Positions 7,256-15,259 are shown, numbered from the stretch's first letter. The stretch: 64,000 nt of DNA from Streptomyces cupreus (GCF_014257025.1 NZ_JACMSF010000031.1:1-64000), one strand, 5' to 3'. Made by a program: numbers and translations. Notes: generated by a model not told the origin, from the letters alone.

Positions 7256-8560
7256 TCATGCCTTCGTGAGGTCCTCGACCTCCTCCTCGGGCTCGCGGCC
7301 CGGGGTGGGGAGATTGAACTTGGCGATCGCGAAGCGGAAGACCGTGTAGTAGACCGCGGCGAAGACCAGGCCGATCGGGATCAGCAGCCAGGGCTTGGTG
7401 GAGATGCCCCAGTTGATGAAGACGTCGATGAAGCCGGCCGAGAAGCTGAAGCCCATGTGCATCCCCAGGGCCCAGGTCACGGCCATCGCGATCGCGGTGA
7501 GGACCGCGTGGATGGCATACAGCACCGGCGCGATGAACATGAACGTGAACTCGATCGGTTCGGTCACGCCCGTGAAGAACGAGGTCAGCGCCATCGACAT
7601 CATCATGCCGAGCACGACCTTGCGGCGCTCGGGGCGGGCAGAGTGCGCGATCGCGAGGGCGGCGGCTGGCAGACCGAACATCATGATCGGGAAGAAGCCG
7701 GACATGAACAGACCCGCATCCGGGTCACCGGCGAAGAAGCGGGGCAGGTCGCCGTGGACGACGCTGCCGGCGGCGTCGGTGAAGTCGCCGATCTGGAACC
7801 AGGCCACCGAGTTCACGAACTGGTGCATGCCGATCGGGATGAGCGCGCGGTTGATGAGACCGAAGAGGGCCGCACCGAAGGAGCCCAGGCCGGTCATCCA
7901 CTCGCCGAAGTCCGAGATGACGCCACCGATGGGCTCCCAGCCCAGGACGACCAGAACACCCAGGGCGGTACCGAGAGCGGCGGTGATGATCGGGACGAGC
8001 CGACGGCCGTTGAAGAAGCCAAGCCAGTCGACGAGCTTCGTGCGGTGGAAGCGCTGCCACAGTACGGCCGTCAGCAGCCCGAGGATGATGCCACCGAGCA
8101 CACCCGGGTTCTGGAAGGTCGCGGCCTGGGCGGCCTCGTTGCCCTTCTGCCAGAAGCCGCCGCCGAGGCCGGTCGCCGTATAGGTTGCGCCCTCGTGGCC
8201 GTCCGTGATCGGGTACTGGTGGATCACGGCGTAGTAGGTCAGAAAGCCGACCACGGCGGCCAGCGCCGTCGAGCCGTCGGCCTTCTTCGCGAAGCCGATG
8301 GCCACGCCTATGCAGAACAGCAGGGGCAGGCCGAAGGAGCTGTCCAGCAGCGCGCCGCCCGCTCCGGCGAACACCTTCGCCACGTCGGCCGGGATGTGGA
8401 ATCGCTCCTGCGAGTCCGCCTGGCCCAGCCGCAGCAGGATGCCCGCCGCCGGCAGTACGGCGATCGGAAGCTGCAGGCTGCGGCCGACCTTCTGCAGACC
8501 CTGGAACAGGCCGGATCCCCACTTCTTCGTGGGGGCCGCCGATGCGGTGGCGGTGCTCAT
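7256..8560 (-). CDS. nagE2: N-acetylglucosamine PTS EIIC permease NagE2
   Basis: The product has 434 residues. It is an EIIC membrane protein of the glucose/GlcNAc PTS family: about ten hydrophobic segments, SLQLPIAVLPAAGILLRLGQ near the N-terminus and the conserved GVTEPIEF loop near 345. It carries no EIIB or EIIA domain. In S. coelicolor nagE2 and nagE1 are adjacent EIIC genes beside the EIIB gene nagF, and NagE2 is the main GlcNAc permease. The naming here rests on that order. GGAGGAAG precedes the start. Two dre boxes upstream (8579-8611) indicate DasR repression relieved by GlcN-6-P. Confidence 0.88.
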   Translation of the reverse strand: MSTATASAAPTKKWGSGLFQGLQKVGRSLQLPIAVLPAAGILLRLGQADSQERFHIPADVAKVFAGAGGALLDSSFGLPLLFCIGVAIGFAKKADGSTALAAVVGFLTYYAVIHQYPITDGHEGATYTATGLGGGFWQKGNEAAQAATFQNPGVLGGIILGLLTAVLWQRFHRTKLVDWLGFFNGRRLVPIITAALGTALGVLVVLGWEPIGGVISDFGEWMTGLGSFGAALFGLINRALIPIGMHQFVNSVAWFQIGDFTDAAGSVVHGDLPRFFAGDPDAGLFMSGFFPIMMFGLPAAALAIAHSARPERRKVVLGMMMSMALTSFFTGVTEPIEFTFMFIAPVLYAIHAVLTAIAMAVTWALGMHMGFSFSAGFIDVFINWGISTKPWLLIPIGLVFAAVYYTVFRFAIAKFNLPTPGREPEEEVEDLTKA

Positions 8561-8578
8561 AGACTTCCTCCATCGGGT

Positions 8579-8611
8579 GGTGGTCTACACCACTCAGTGG
8601 TGTAGACCTGT
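8579..8611 (-). promoter_or_regulatory. Two adjacent DasR (dre) boxes upstream of nagE2
   Basis: GGTGGTCTACACCACT (8579-8594) and AGTGGTGTAGACCTGT (8596-8611) each match the 16-bp dre consensus ACTGGTCTACACCAGT (or its complement), differing mainly in outer positions. They are separated by one base and lie 19-51 bases before the nagE2 start. DasR is the GntR-type regulator of amino-sugar uptake. Confidence 0.85.
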
Positions 8612-8695
8612 TGTAGCACGATGAAGGGCGCATAAGGAACCCGCGATTCCATTACCGGAACCGCGGGTTGCCCAACCGTTATTCGTGGCTGAAAG

Positions 8696-9988
8696 TCAGA
8701 CCTTTGTGACGTCCTCCACCTCCTCCTCCGGCTCCCGGCCCGGCGTCTTCAGATCGAACTTGGTGATCGCGAACCGGAAGATCGCGTAATACACGGCTGC
8801 GAAGGCCAGACCGATCGGAATGATCGCCCACGGCCTGGTCGCCAGGTTCCAGTTGATGATGTAGTCGATGAGACCGGCGGAGAAGCTGAAGCCGTCGTGC
8901 ACCCCGAGCGCCCAGGTCACCGCCATCGACACACCCGTCAGCACCGCGTGCACCGCGTACAGCAGCGGCGCGATGAACAAGAACGAGTACTCGATCGGCT
9001 CGGTGATGCCCGTGACGAACGACGTCAGCGCGACCGAGAGCATCAGACCGCCGACCTCCTTGCGGCGGTGCGGCTTCGCGCAGTGCGTGATGGCGAGCGC
9101 CGCGGCCGGCAGCGCGAACATCATGATCGGGAAGAAGCCCGAGGTGAACTGGCCCGCGTCCGGGTCGCCCGCCAGGAACATATTGATGTCGCCGTGCACC
9201 TCGGTGCCGTCCGGCTTGGTGTACGTGCCGAACTGGAACCAGATGGGCACGTTCAGGAACTGGTGCAGACCGATCACCAGCAGTGCCCGGTTGGCGATGC
9301 CGAAGATGCCCGCGCCCCAGGAGCCCGCGTCGCTCAGCCAGTCGCTGAAGTCCTCCAGAGCGTCACCGATCGGCGGCCAGACCCACAGACACAGCGCCGC
9401 GAAGAAGATCGCGACGAACGCCATCATGATCGGCACAAGACGGCGCCCGTTGAAGAAGCCGAGCCAGTCCACCAGCTTGGTGCGGTGGTAGCGGGCCCAG
9501 AAGAAGGCCGCCATCAGACCGATGACGATGCCGCCGAAGACCCCGGGGTTCTGGTACGTGAACGCCACCACCGTCCCGTCGACGGTCCCCTGGCAGCCGA
9601 TGTTGGGGACGGCCTTCGTGCCGTCCGGGCAGTCCTCCGGGAACTGGAGCAGCACGTTGTAGTAGACGAGGAACCCGGCCACCGCCGCGAGCGCCGTCGA
9701 GCCGTCCGCCTTCTTCGCCATGCCGATCGCGACACCGACACAGAACAGCAGCGGCAGACCCAGCGAACCGTCCAGCAGCGCGCCACCCGCGCCGGCCATC
9801 ACCTTGGAGACGTTGTCCCAGCCGAGCCCGTCGTCGCCGAACACATCGGGCTGGCCAAGCCGGTTGAGGATGCCCGCGGCAGGCAGTACGGCGATCGGGA
9901 GCTGAAGGCTGCGGCCCATCTTCTGAAGGCCCTGGAACGCCGACTGCCACCGCCGACGTGCTGGAGAGGGCTCGGAGGGGGCGTTCAT
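8696..9988 (-). CDS. nagE1: PTS EIIC permease NagE1
   Basis: The product has 430 residues, an EIIC-only permease highly similar to the neighbouring NagE2 throughout (SLQLPIAVLPAAGILNRLGQ, TGITEPIEYSFLFIAPLLYA). The start at 9988 (MNAPSEPSP) is chosen because the longer open frame runs through the divergent nagF and rph genes. A paralogue-specific insertion near residues 125-145 carries two cysteines. It is divergent from nagF, with one dre box 20 bases upstream of its start. S. coelicolor NagE1 is considered secondary to NagE2 in GlcNAc uptake. Confidence 0.85.
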   Translation of the reverse strand: MNAPSEPSPARRRWQSAFQGLQKMGRSLQLPIAVLPAAGILNRLGQPDVFGDDGLGWDNVSKVMAGAGGALLDGSLGLPLLFCVGVAIGMAKKADGSTALAAVAGFLVYYNVLLQFPEDCPDGTKAVPNIGCQGTVDGTVVAFTYQNPGVFGGIVIGLMAAFFWARYHRTKLVDWLGFFNGRRLVPIMMAFVAIFFAALCLWVWPPIGDALEDFSDWLSDAGSWGAGIFGIANRALLVIGLHQFLNVPIWFQFGTYTKPDGTEVHGDINMFLAGDPDAGQFTSGFFPIMMFALPAAALAITHCAKPHRRKEVGGLMLSVALTSFVTGITEPIEYSFLFIAPLLYAVHAVLTGVSMAVTWALGVHDGFSFSAGLIDYIINWNLATRPWAIIPIGLAFAAVYYAIFRFAITKFDLKTPGREPEEEVEDVTKV

Positions 9989-10008
9989 CAGTTGGCGACC
10001 GCCTGTCG

Positions 10009-10024
10009 GGTGGTGTAGACCAGT
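10009..10024. promoter_or_regulatory. DasR (dre) box between nagE1 and nagF
   Basis: GGTGGTGTAGACCAGT matches the reverse complement of the dre consensus at 15 of 16 positions. It is in the divergent intergenic region and could control both nagE1 and nagF. Confidence 0.85.
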
Positions 10025-10115
10025 TATCGACGATTGGGTTGCTGTGACGTCATCTTTCGGTACGTACGGCGCAATCGCTCGTAAAGTTGGGCCAACTGTG
10101 CGTGAGGAGACCGAA

Positions 10116-10349
10116 ATGGCCACCAAGGCTGAGAAGATCGTTGCCGGGCTCGGCGGCATCGACAACATCGAAGAGGTCGAGGGCTGCATCACGCGCCTGC
10201 GCACCGAGGTCAGCGACGCCTCCCTCGTCGACGAGGCGGCCCTGAAGGCGGCCGGCGCCCATGGAGTCGTCAAGATGGGCACGGCGATCCAGGTCGTCAT
10301 CGGCACCGACGCCGACCCGATCGCGGCGGAGATCGAAGACATGATGTGA
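10116..10349 (+). CDS. nagF: PTS EIIB component NagF
   Basis: The product has 77 residues, a stand-alone glucose-family EIIB domain. The phosphorylated cysteine is Cys24 in EEVEGCITRLRTEV. It passes phosphate from the general PTS proteins through EIIA (Crr) to GlcNAc taken up by the EIIC permeases. The start at 10116 is chosen for GAGGAG seven bases upstream and because the longer frame enters the promoter. Separate EIIB and EIIC genes are the streptomycete arrangement. Confidence 0.92.
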   Translation: MATKAEKIVAGLGGIDNIEEVEGCITRLRTEVSDASLVDEAALKAAGAHGVVKMGTAIQVVIGTDADPIAAEIEDMM

Positions 10350-10380
10350 GCCCCGGGCTCCCTCTGACCCCGGTTCACGC

Positions 10381-10416
10381 GAAGGGGCCCCTTCCCACCG
10401 GGGGAGGGGCCCCTTC
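10381..10416 (+). terminator. Terminator after nagF
   Basis: GAAGGGGCCCCTTCCC and a near-complementary arm form a strong hairpin 31 bases after the nagF stop and ahead of rph, separating the PTS unit from rph. Confidence 0.7.
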
Positions 10417-10441
10417 CATATGTACGGCTAGGCTCAGCGGC

Positions 10442-11179
10442 ATGTCTCGAATCGACGGCCGCACCCCCGAACAGCTCCGCCCCGTCACCCTCGAACGCGG
10501 CTGGAGCAAGCACGCCGAGGGCTCCGTCCTCGTCTCCTTCGGTGACACGAAGGTCTTCTGCACCGCCTCCGTCACCGAAGGCGTCCCCCGCTGGCGCAAG
10601 GGCAGCGGCGAGGGCTGGGTCACCGCGGAGTACTCCATGCTGCCCCGCGCCACCAACACCCGCGGCGACCGTGAGTCCGTCAAGGGCAAGATCGGCGGCC
10701 GTACGCACGAGATCAGCCGCCTCATCGGCCGCTCCCTGCGCGCGGTGATCGACTACAAGGCGCTCGGCGAGAACACGATCGTCCTCGACTGCGATGTACT
10801 CCAGGCCGACGGCGGCACCCGCACCGCGGCCATCACCGGCGCGTACGTCGCACTGGCCGACGCGATCTCCTGGGCCCAGGGCAAGAAGCTGATCAAGGCC
10901 GGCCGCCAGCCCCTCACGGGAACCGTGTCCGCGGTGTCGGTGGGCATCGTGGGCGGAGTCCCGCTGCTGGACCTCTGCTACGAGGAGGACGTGAAGGCCG
11001 AGACCGACATGAACGTCGTCTGCACCGGCGACGGCCGCTTCGTCGAGGTCCAGGGCACCGCCGAGGCGGAGCCCTTCGCCCGCGAGGAGCTCAACGCCCT
11101 GCTGGACCTCGCGGTTTCCGGCTGCACGGAATTGGCTGCCCTCCAGCGCAAGGCACTTGATACCGTCCTCGAAAAGTAA
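10442..11179 (+). CDS. rph: Ribonuclease PH
   Basis: The product has 245 residues, the normal length. MSRIDGRTPEQLRPV at the N-terminus, EGSVLVSFGDTKVFCTASV and the QADGGTRTAAITGAYVAL segment are RNase PH signatures. It is a phosphorolytic 3'-5' exoribonuclease trimming tRNA 3' ends. The start at 10442 is fixed by the conserved N-terminus. rdgB lies two genes downstream, the usual actinobacterial rph-rdgB neighbourhood. Confidence 0.95.
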   Translation: MSRIDGRTPEQLRPVTLERGWSKHAEGSVLVSFGDTKVFCTASVTEGVPRWRKGSGEGWVTAEYSMLPRATNTRGDRESVKGKIGGRTHEISRLIGRSLRAVIDYKALGENTIVLDCDVLQADGGTRTAAITGAYVALADAISWAQGKKLIKAGRQPLTGTVSAVSVGIVGGVPLLDLCYEEDVKAETDMNVVCTGDGRFVEVQGTAEAEPFAREELNALLDLAVSGCTELAALQRKALDTVLEK

Positions 11180-11323
11180 AGGACGCACCAAGCAGGGCGT
11201 CCGGCACGGGCAACCACGCCGACCGCCCCCGCGTCACTAGGGGTACGGGCGTACGGCACACCGTCGTACGCCCGGCCAGGCACGGGGGCCTGTGGAAGGC
11301 CTGAGCACGGGAGGGACACCAGC

Positions 11324-11725
11324 ATGGGCGCGAGCCGACGCCGTCGGAGCCGTATCGCCATTGTCGCCGCAGTGGCGGCCGCAGGGCTGACCGCCGGACT
11401 GACCACCGGCTGTGACGCCGTCAGCAAGGCACTGGACTGCGTCCAGACCGCCGAAGCCGTCGCCGACAGCGTGACCGAACTCCAGCAGGCCGTGGAGAAC
11501 GCCGCGAACGACCCGACGCAGATCGAGGAATCCCTCGACACGATCGACAAGAACCTCGACGAGGTCGGCGACAAGACCGACAACGCCGACGTCAACAAGG
11601 CGGTCGACGACCTCTCCACGGCGGTCGACAACGTCCGTACGGCCATCAACAACGGCGACGAGACGCCCGACCTCACTCCGGTCACCGACGCGGCCGGCGA
11701 ACTCACAAAGGTCTGCACCCCCTGA
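11324..11725 (+). CDS. Small secreted lipoprotein, helical
   Basis: The product has 133 residues. An Arg-rich N-terminus (RRRRSR), hydrophobic stretch and lipobox LTTGC (Cys30) show a lipoprotein exported and anchored to the membrane. The mature part is acidic and heptad-like (VTELQQAVENAANDPTQ, then repeated DTID, DEVGDK), consistent with a coiled coil. No family is recognised. GGAGGG precedes the ATG. It sits between rph and rdgB, with rdgB starting 10 bases after its stop, so co-transcription with rdgB is likely. Confidence 0.8.
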   Translation: MGASRRRRSRIAIVAAVAAAGLTAGLTTGCDAVSKALDCVQTAEAVADSVTELQQAVENAANDPTQIEESLDTIDKNLDEVGDKTDNADVNKAVDDLSTAVDNVRTAINNGDETPDLTPVTDAAGELTKVCTP

Positions 11726-11735
11726 TACTGGGGGC

Positions 11736-12338
11736 ATGACCCGCCTGATCCTCGCGACACGCAACGCCGGAAAGATCACCGAGCTGAAGGCCATCCTCGC
11801 CGACGCAGGTCTGCCCCACGACCTCGTCGGCGCGGACGCCTACCCCGACATCCCGGACGTCAAGGAAACCGGAGTGACGTTCGCGGAAAACGCCCTGCTC
11901 AAGGCCCACGCCCTGGCCCAGGCAACGGGCCTGCCCGCAGTAGCCGACGACTCGGGACTGTGCGTGGACGTCCTGAACGGCGCCCCCGGCATCTTCTCGG
12001 CCCGCTGGGCAGGAACCCACGGCGACGACAAGGCCAACCTGAACCTGCTACTGGCCCAGCTGTCGGACATCACGGACGAACACAGGGGCGCCCACTTCGC
12101 ATGCGCGGCAGCCCTGGCCCTGCCGGACGGCCGAGAGCGAGTGGTCGAGGGCCAACTGAGGGGAGTCCTGCGCCACACCCCGGCCGGCACGAACGGCTTC
12201 GGCTACGACCCCATCCTCCAGCCGGACGGCGACACCCGAACCTGCGCCGAACTGACCCCGGAAGAGAAAAACGCGATCAGCCATCGCGGGAAGGCGTTCC
12301 GGGCGTTGGTGCCGGTGGTGCGGGAGTTGTTGGGCTGA
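11736..12338 (+). CDS. rdgB: XTP/dITP diphosphatase (RdgB/HAM1)
   Basis: The product has 200 residues. LATRNAGKITELK (substrate/phosphate loop), GVTFAENALLKAHA, VADDSGLCVDVLNGAPGIFS and GTNGFGYDPI are the Ham1 signatures. It hydrolyses non-canonical purine triphosphates such as XTP and dITP to monophosphates, cleaning the nucleotide pool. It follows rph and the lipoprotein gene and ends before a hairpin facing tRNA-Leu. Confidence 0.95.
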   Translation: MTRLILATRNAGKITELKAILADAGLPHDLVGADAYPDIPDVKETGVTFAENALLKAHALAQATGLPAVADDSGLCVDVLNGAPGIFSARWAGTHGDDKANLNLLLAQLSDITDEHRGAHFACAAALALPDGRERVVEGQLRGVLRHTPAGTNGFGYDPILQPDGDTRTCAELTPEEKNAISHRGKAFRALVPVVRELLG

Positions 12339-12345
12339 CAATTGA

Positions 12346-12378
12346 CGAAGGTCCACCCGAAGTCGGATGGACCCTTCG
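12346..12378. terminator. Hairpin between rdgB and tRNA-Leu
   Basis: CGAAGGTCCA and its near-complement TGGACCCTTCG form a stem between the convergent rdgB and tRNA-Leu genes. It can act for both strands. Confidence 0.7.
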
Positions 12379-12389
12379 AATCAAAGGTG

Positions 12390-12473
12390 TGCGGCCGGAG
12401 GGACTCGAACCCTCAAGGGATTTCTCCCACAGCATCCTAAGTGCTGCGCGTAGGCCAGTTCCGCCACGGCCGC
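12390..12473 (-). tRNA. tRNA-Leu (anticodon UAG)
   Basis: Read on the minus strand, it begins GCGGCCG and ends with the complementary acceptor arm plus discriminator A, 84 bases without CCA. The anticodon stem GCAGCA/TGCTGT encloses loop CTTAGGA, giving anticodon TAG (Leu CUA codon). A long variable arm and GGTTCGAGTCC T-loop are present, as in class II tRNAs. CUA is a rare leucine codon in GC-rich genomes. Confidence 0.93.
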
Positions 12474-12518
12474 CCGCGCGCTCATGCTACCCGGCTGGGC
12501 GGCTGCGTAGTCGAGCGC

Positions 12519-13184
12519 CTAGCGGGCTCTGCGACCGCCTCGGCACCAGGTGCTCGTGATCGCGTGGCAGTTGGGGCACAGCAACCGCAGGTTCTCCCGC
12601 CGGTCGTCGCTCCAATCCCCGTTGATGTGATCGACCTCCAGTGTCATGGGCTTGCCGAGCCACTCGGGGCCTGTTCCGCACTCGGTGCATTCCTCGGGCA
12701 CCCCCACTTCCAAGAGCGCCCGGCGGAGCAGGTGGGTTCTGGTCCGACGGGTGCCGTCGTGCCGGACCAGGGTGTCCTTCGCCCGCCGGAGCGGCGTGGT
12801 GCCCGGCCCGCCGCGTTGATGCGCCTGCCCCAGGAAGTGAGAGGTGTCGAGACTGTCCTCGGTCACCCAGCAGTGGAGCCGGGCGCGCAGTCTGCTGTTG
12901 TAGGGCTCCATTCCCAGAGCGCGGAGTGTGCCCGCGATGGAGGTCGCTCCCTCGACCGCTCGGTGCAACTCGTCGGCGGCTGGTTTGGCAGGCAATGCCC
13001 TGGCTCGCTTCTCACGGGGCATGTGCGAGACGTCAATCCCGAAGTGGTCGAAGCGCCGGAAGAGATAGCGGCGCAGTTGGCCGTATGGCCGGGTGCCGAA
13101 GAAGGCGATGACTTCGTCGATGTCGGAACACTGCGAGGCGGCTTCGGCCAGCCGTTCCCGGGTGTACTGCACGCCGATGCTCAT
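12519..13184 (-). CDS. HNH endonuclease, second of a tandem pair
   Basis: The product has 221 residues. The C-terminal HNH/zinc domain reads C-x2-C (ECTECG), LEVDHINGDWSDDR as the H-N motif and LRLLCPNCH as the second zinc pair. Residues 1-140 carry two related helical modules of the form YTRERLAEAA...LFRRFDHFGIDVSH, probably DNA-binding. Start at ATG 13184 (MSIGVQYT) overlaps the upstream paralogue stop by four bases (ATGA). A longer frame to 13388 lies inside the paralogue and is rejected. The function could be homing-type or restriction-type DNA cleavage. Confidence 0.8.
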   Translation of the reverse strand: MSIGVQYTRERLAEAASQCSDIDEVIAFFGTRPYGQLRRYLFRRFDHFGIDVSHMPREKRARALPAKPAADELHRAVEGATSIAGTLRALGMEPYNSRLRARLHCWVTEDSLDTSHFLGQAHQRGGPGTTPLRRAKDTLVRHDGTRRTRTHLLRRALLEVGVPEECTECGTGPEWLGKPMTLEVDHINGDWSDDRRENLRLLCPNCHAITSTWCRGGRRAR

Positions 13185-13822
13185 GAAGCCCGATCTTTGC
13201 CGCGTCCCCGGTAACCGTCCGTCGTCGAATGGCAGTTGGGGCACAGGAACCGCAGGTTTTCGATCCGGTTGTCCCGCCAGTTGCCGTCGATGTGGTCGAC
13301 CTCCAGGGGGAGCGGGTGCCCTCGCCACACCGGTTCCGTGCCGCACATCGCACACCTCTCTGGCATGCCCGTGGTCGTCATCGCCCACCGGAGTCGATCG
13401 CTCGGAATGCGCCGAGCCTGGCCGCTCGGCTGCTCGACCAGCAGGACCTCCGGCGTTCGAGGCCGCCAGACCTTGCCTCGTTGGGTCGGCACCTGGAAGT
13501 GCGACGTGTCGATCCCGTATGCCTTGATCCGGCGGCTGATGTGCGTGTGGTGACCGCCGACCACGTCAAGCCCAAGGCGCCGCAGCACCTCGCACATGTT
13601 CGTCGACGCCGAAACCGCCTTCTGGAGGATATCTCGTGTCCACTTCACACCCTCCCGTTCGAAGTGCGAGACATCGACCCCCAGCTTCTTCATCCGTTCG
13701 AAGACGTACCGCCGTGTCGAACTCTTCGGATTCACCCCCAACCTCCCCAACGCCTCCGACAACGTCCGCGCCCCCCGAGCCGCCTCCTCCAGCCGCTCCT
13801 TGCTGTACGCACTGGCCCCCAT
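13181..13822 (-). CDS. HNH endonuclease, first of a tandem pair
   Basis: The product has 213 residues from ATG 13822 (MGASAYSKERLEEAA), chosen for GGAGGGG five bases upstream. Architecture matches the following gene: two helical modules (RRYVFERMKKLGVDVSHF near 38-55 and RIKAYGIDTSHF near 96-107) then HNH with CAMCG, LEVDHIDGNWRDNR and LRFLCPNCHS. The two genes are clear paralogues, coupled by a 4-base overlap. The pair lies between tRNA-Leu and a GNAT gene. Confidence 0.8.
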   Translation of the reverse strand: MGASAYSKERLEEAARGARTLSEALGRLGVNPKSSTRRYVFERMKKLGVDVSHFEREGVKWTRDILQKAVSASTNMCEVLRRLGLDVVGGHHTHISRRIKAYGIDTSHFQVPTQRGKVWRPRTPEVLLVEQPSGQARRIPSDRLRWAMTTTGMPERCAMCGTEPVWRGHPLPLEVDHIDGNWRDNRIENLRFLCPNCHSTTDGYRGRGKDRAS

Positions 13823-13904
13823 CGCACCCCTCCGTTTCGGTCGCACGTTCATGCCCCGCACGGAGCAACGAAACGCTTATCGGACGGTCACGGCACGGCT
13901 GATA

Positions 13905-13916
13905 TGGTCTGGACCA
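13905..13916 (+). promoter_or_regulatory. dre-like half-consensus TGGTCTGGACCA
   Basis: TGGTCTGGACCA differs by one base from the palindromic dre core TGGTCTAGACCA used by DasR. It lies 52 bases before the GNAT start, within sequence resembling a -10 region (GATATG). DasR control is possible but unproven. Confidence 0.4.
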
Positions 13917-13922
13917 CCAGGC

Positions 13923-13967
13923 AAGCCTTCCGGGCCCGGACAACCGGGCACCCCGGGAGGCTTTTTT
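13923..13967 (+). terminator. Terminator-like leader hairpin overlapping the GNAT ribosome site
   Basis: Outer arms 13923-13934 and 13952-13963 pair at 11 of 12 positions, an inner CCCGG/CCGGG stem lies inside, and a T6 run (13962-13967) follows. The only ribosome site for the next gene, GGGAGG (13955-13960), is within the 3' arm. Confidence 0.65.
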
Positions 13968-13968
13968 C

Positions 13969-14388
13969 ATGACCATCGGCGGGCAACTACCCAACCCGGA
14001 CGGGACGTTTCGGAAGGAGCGGCTGGAGGCGGCTTTCACCGACGCCGCCGACTGGGCGCCGTATCTCTTCAGCAGGGGTGAGCATCCCGTCGGGTTCGCC
14101 TTCGTGCGGGCGACCCGCGGCCCCATCCGTGTGCTCAACAGCTTCTTCGTCGTGCGGGCAGCGCGACAGGCCGGAGTCGGGTTGTGGGCCGTGCGGGAGG
14201 TGGTGCGGAGGCACCCCGGGGAGTGGGAGGTCGCCTTTCAGGACGACAACCCGGGCGCCGTGCGGTTTTGGCGGCGGGCCGCTGAGGAGCTTGGCCCGGG
14301 GGCCTGGAGGGAGGAGCGCAGGCCGGTGCCCGACAGGCCCGACCTGGCTCCTGACGCCTGGATCTCGTTCAGATACCCAGATCCTTGA
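13969..14388 (+). CDS. GNAT-family acetyltransferase, short at the N-terminus
   Basis: The product has 139 residues. Residues 37-100 contain the GNAT core: HPVGFAFVRA, VLNSFFVVRAARQAGVG (acetyl-CoA loop), WEVAFQDDNPGAVRFW. Related proteins usually carry about 30 more residues before the GQLPNPDGTFR segment, so the first strand and helix seem to be missing. No upstream in-frame start is available before a TGA at 13900. It may be a 5'-truncated gene or use a noncanonical start. It converges on bcp with a 20-base overlap. Substrate unknown. Confidence 0.7.
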   Translation: MTIGGQLPNPDGTFRKERLEAAFTDAADWAPYLFSRGEHPVGFAFVRATRGPIRVLNSFFVVRAARQAGVGLWAVREVVRRHPGEWEVAFQDDNPGAVRFWRRAAEELGPGAWREERRPVPDRPDLAPDAWISFRYPDP

Positions 14389-14836
14389 TGATCTTGGCCA
14401 CGTGGCCCGTCGCTCGGACGTTGTACAGGGCCCGTTCGACCTTGCCCTGTTCGTCGACGACGATCGTGGAGCGGATCACGCCCATGTAGGTCTTGCCGTA
14501 GTTCTTCTTCTCGCCGTAGGCGGCGTAGGACTCCGTGACCTTCTTTTCCGGGTCTGCCAGGAGCTTTACCTTCAGGGACTCCTTGTCGCGGAACTTCGCC
14601 AGCTTCTCCGGGGAGTCGGGGGAGATGCCGATGACGTCGTAGCCGGCGTCGGCCAGCACGTCCAAGTTGTCCGTGAAGTCGCAGGCCTGCTTCGTGCAGC
14701 CCGGAGTCAGGGCCGCCGGGTAGAAGTAGACGATCACCTTGCGGCCCTTGTGGTCCGACAAGGAGATCTCGTTGCCGTCGGCGTCGGGGAGGGTGAAGGC
14801 GGGGGCCACGTCCCCGGGCTGGAGTCGCTCGCTCAT
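14369..14836 (-). CDS. bcp: Thiol peroxidase Bcp (peroxiredoxin)
   Basis: The product has 155 residues, normal for the Bcp/PrxQ family. The peroxidatic cysteine is Cys47 in LTPGCTKQACDF, with Cys52 as the resolving cysteine of the atypical 2-Cys type. It reduces hydrogen peroxide and organic peroxides using thioredoxin. It is a single gene whose 3' end overlaps the convergent GNAT gene. Confidence 0.95.
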   Translation of the reverse strand: MSERLQPGDVAPAFTLPDADGNEISLSDHKGRKVIVYFYPAALTPGCTKQACDFTDNLDVLADAGYDVIGISPDSPEKLAKFRDKESLKVKLLADPEKKVTESYAAYGEKKNYGKTYMGVIRSTIVVDEQGKVERALYNVRATGHVAKIIKDLGI

Positions 14837-14929
14837 CTGGCTAGCGTAACCGGGGGTCCTGACAGTGCGGCGGCGCGGAGAGCTGACAGACTGTTCGGAA
14901 CAGTATCAGCGGACTTCGGAGGCCGAACG

Positions 14930-15259
14930 GTGGCGGAAACGTCGGACACCAGAACCCCGGCGCAGATCGAGGCGGACATCAGGCGCCGCCGCGAAGTGCT
15001 GGCCGAGACACTCGACGAGATCGGGGCTCGGGTCCACCCGAAGACCATCGTCGGTGATGTGAAGGCCAAGGTCGTCTCCAATGTCGATCACACCCTGGGA
15101 CGCGCCTATGTCCAGGTCAACCGGGCTGTGAGCGATGTCAAGGCGCAGTTCGTCGACGATGAGGGCGCGCCCCGTCTTGAGCGGGTCGTGCCGGTCGCGC
15201 TGCTCGTCGTCGGCGTCGTGGGGCTGTTCGCCGTCGGCACCTGGCGCCGTAAGCGCTGA
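14930..15259 (+). CDS. DUF3618 membrane-anchored protein
   Basis: The product has 109 residues from GTG 14930, with CGGAGG seven bases upstream. The N-terminal TPAQIEADIRRRREVLAETLDEI is the DUF3618 helical signature. One transmembrane helix lies near 86-102 (VVPVALLVVGVVGLFAVG), followed by a short basic tail (RRKR). Function unknown; family members occur with DUF883/YqjD-like membrane stress proteins. The longer open frame extending upstream overlaps bcp and is rejected. Confidence 0.8.
   Translation: MAETSDTRTPAQIEADIRRRREVLAETLDEIGARVHPKTIVGDVKAKVVSNVDHTLGRAYVQVNRAVSDVKAQFVDDEGAPRLERVVPVALLVVGVVGLFAVGTWRRKR

Noticed and set aside
5670..7259. 529-codon open frame on the minus strand
   Set aside because: Runs antisense through the integrase and MBL genes and crosses the junction between element and core.
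8696..11191. An 831-codon apparent fusion of NagE1 with an upstream domain
   Set aside because: The extra N-terminal 400 residues are antisense to nagF and rph; the dre box and start at 9988 mark the real gene.
12390..13184. tRNA-Leu as attachment site of a second element carrying the HNH genes
   Set aside because: No integrase or duplicated tRNA 3' end is visible between 12390 and 14400.
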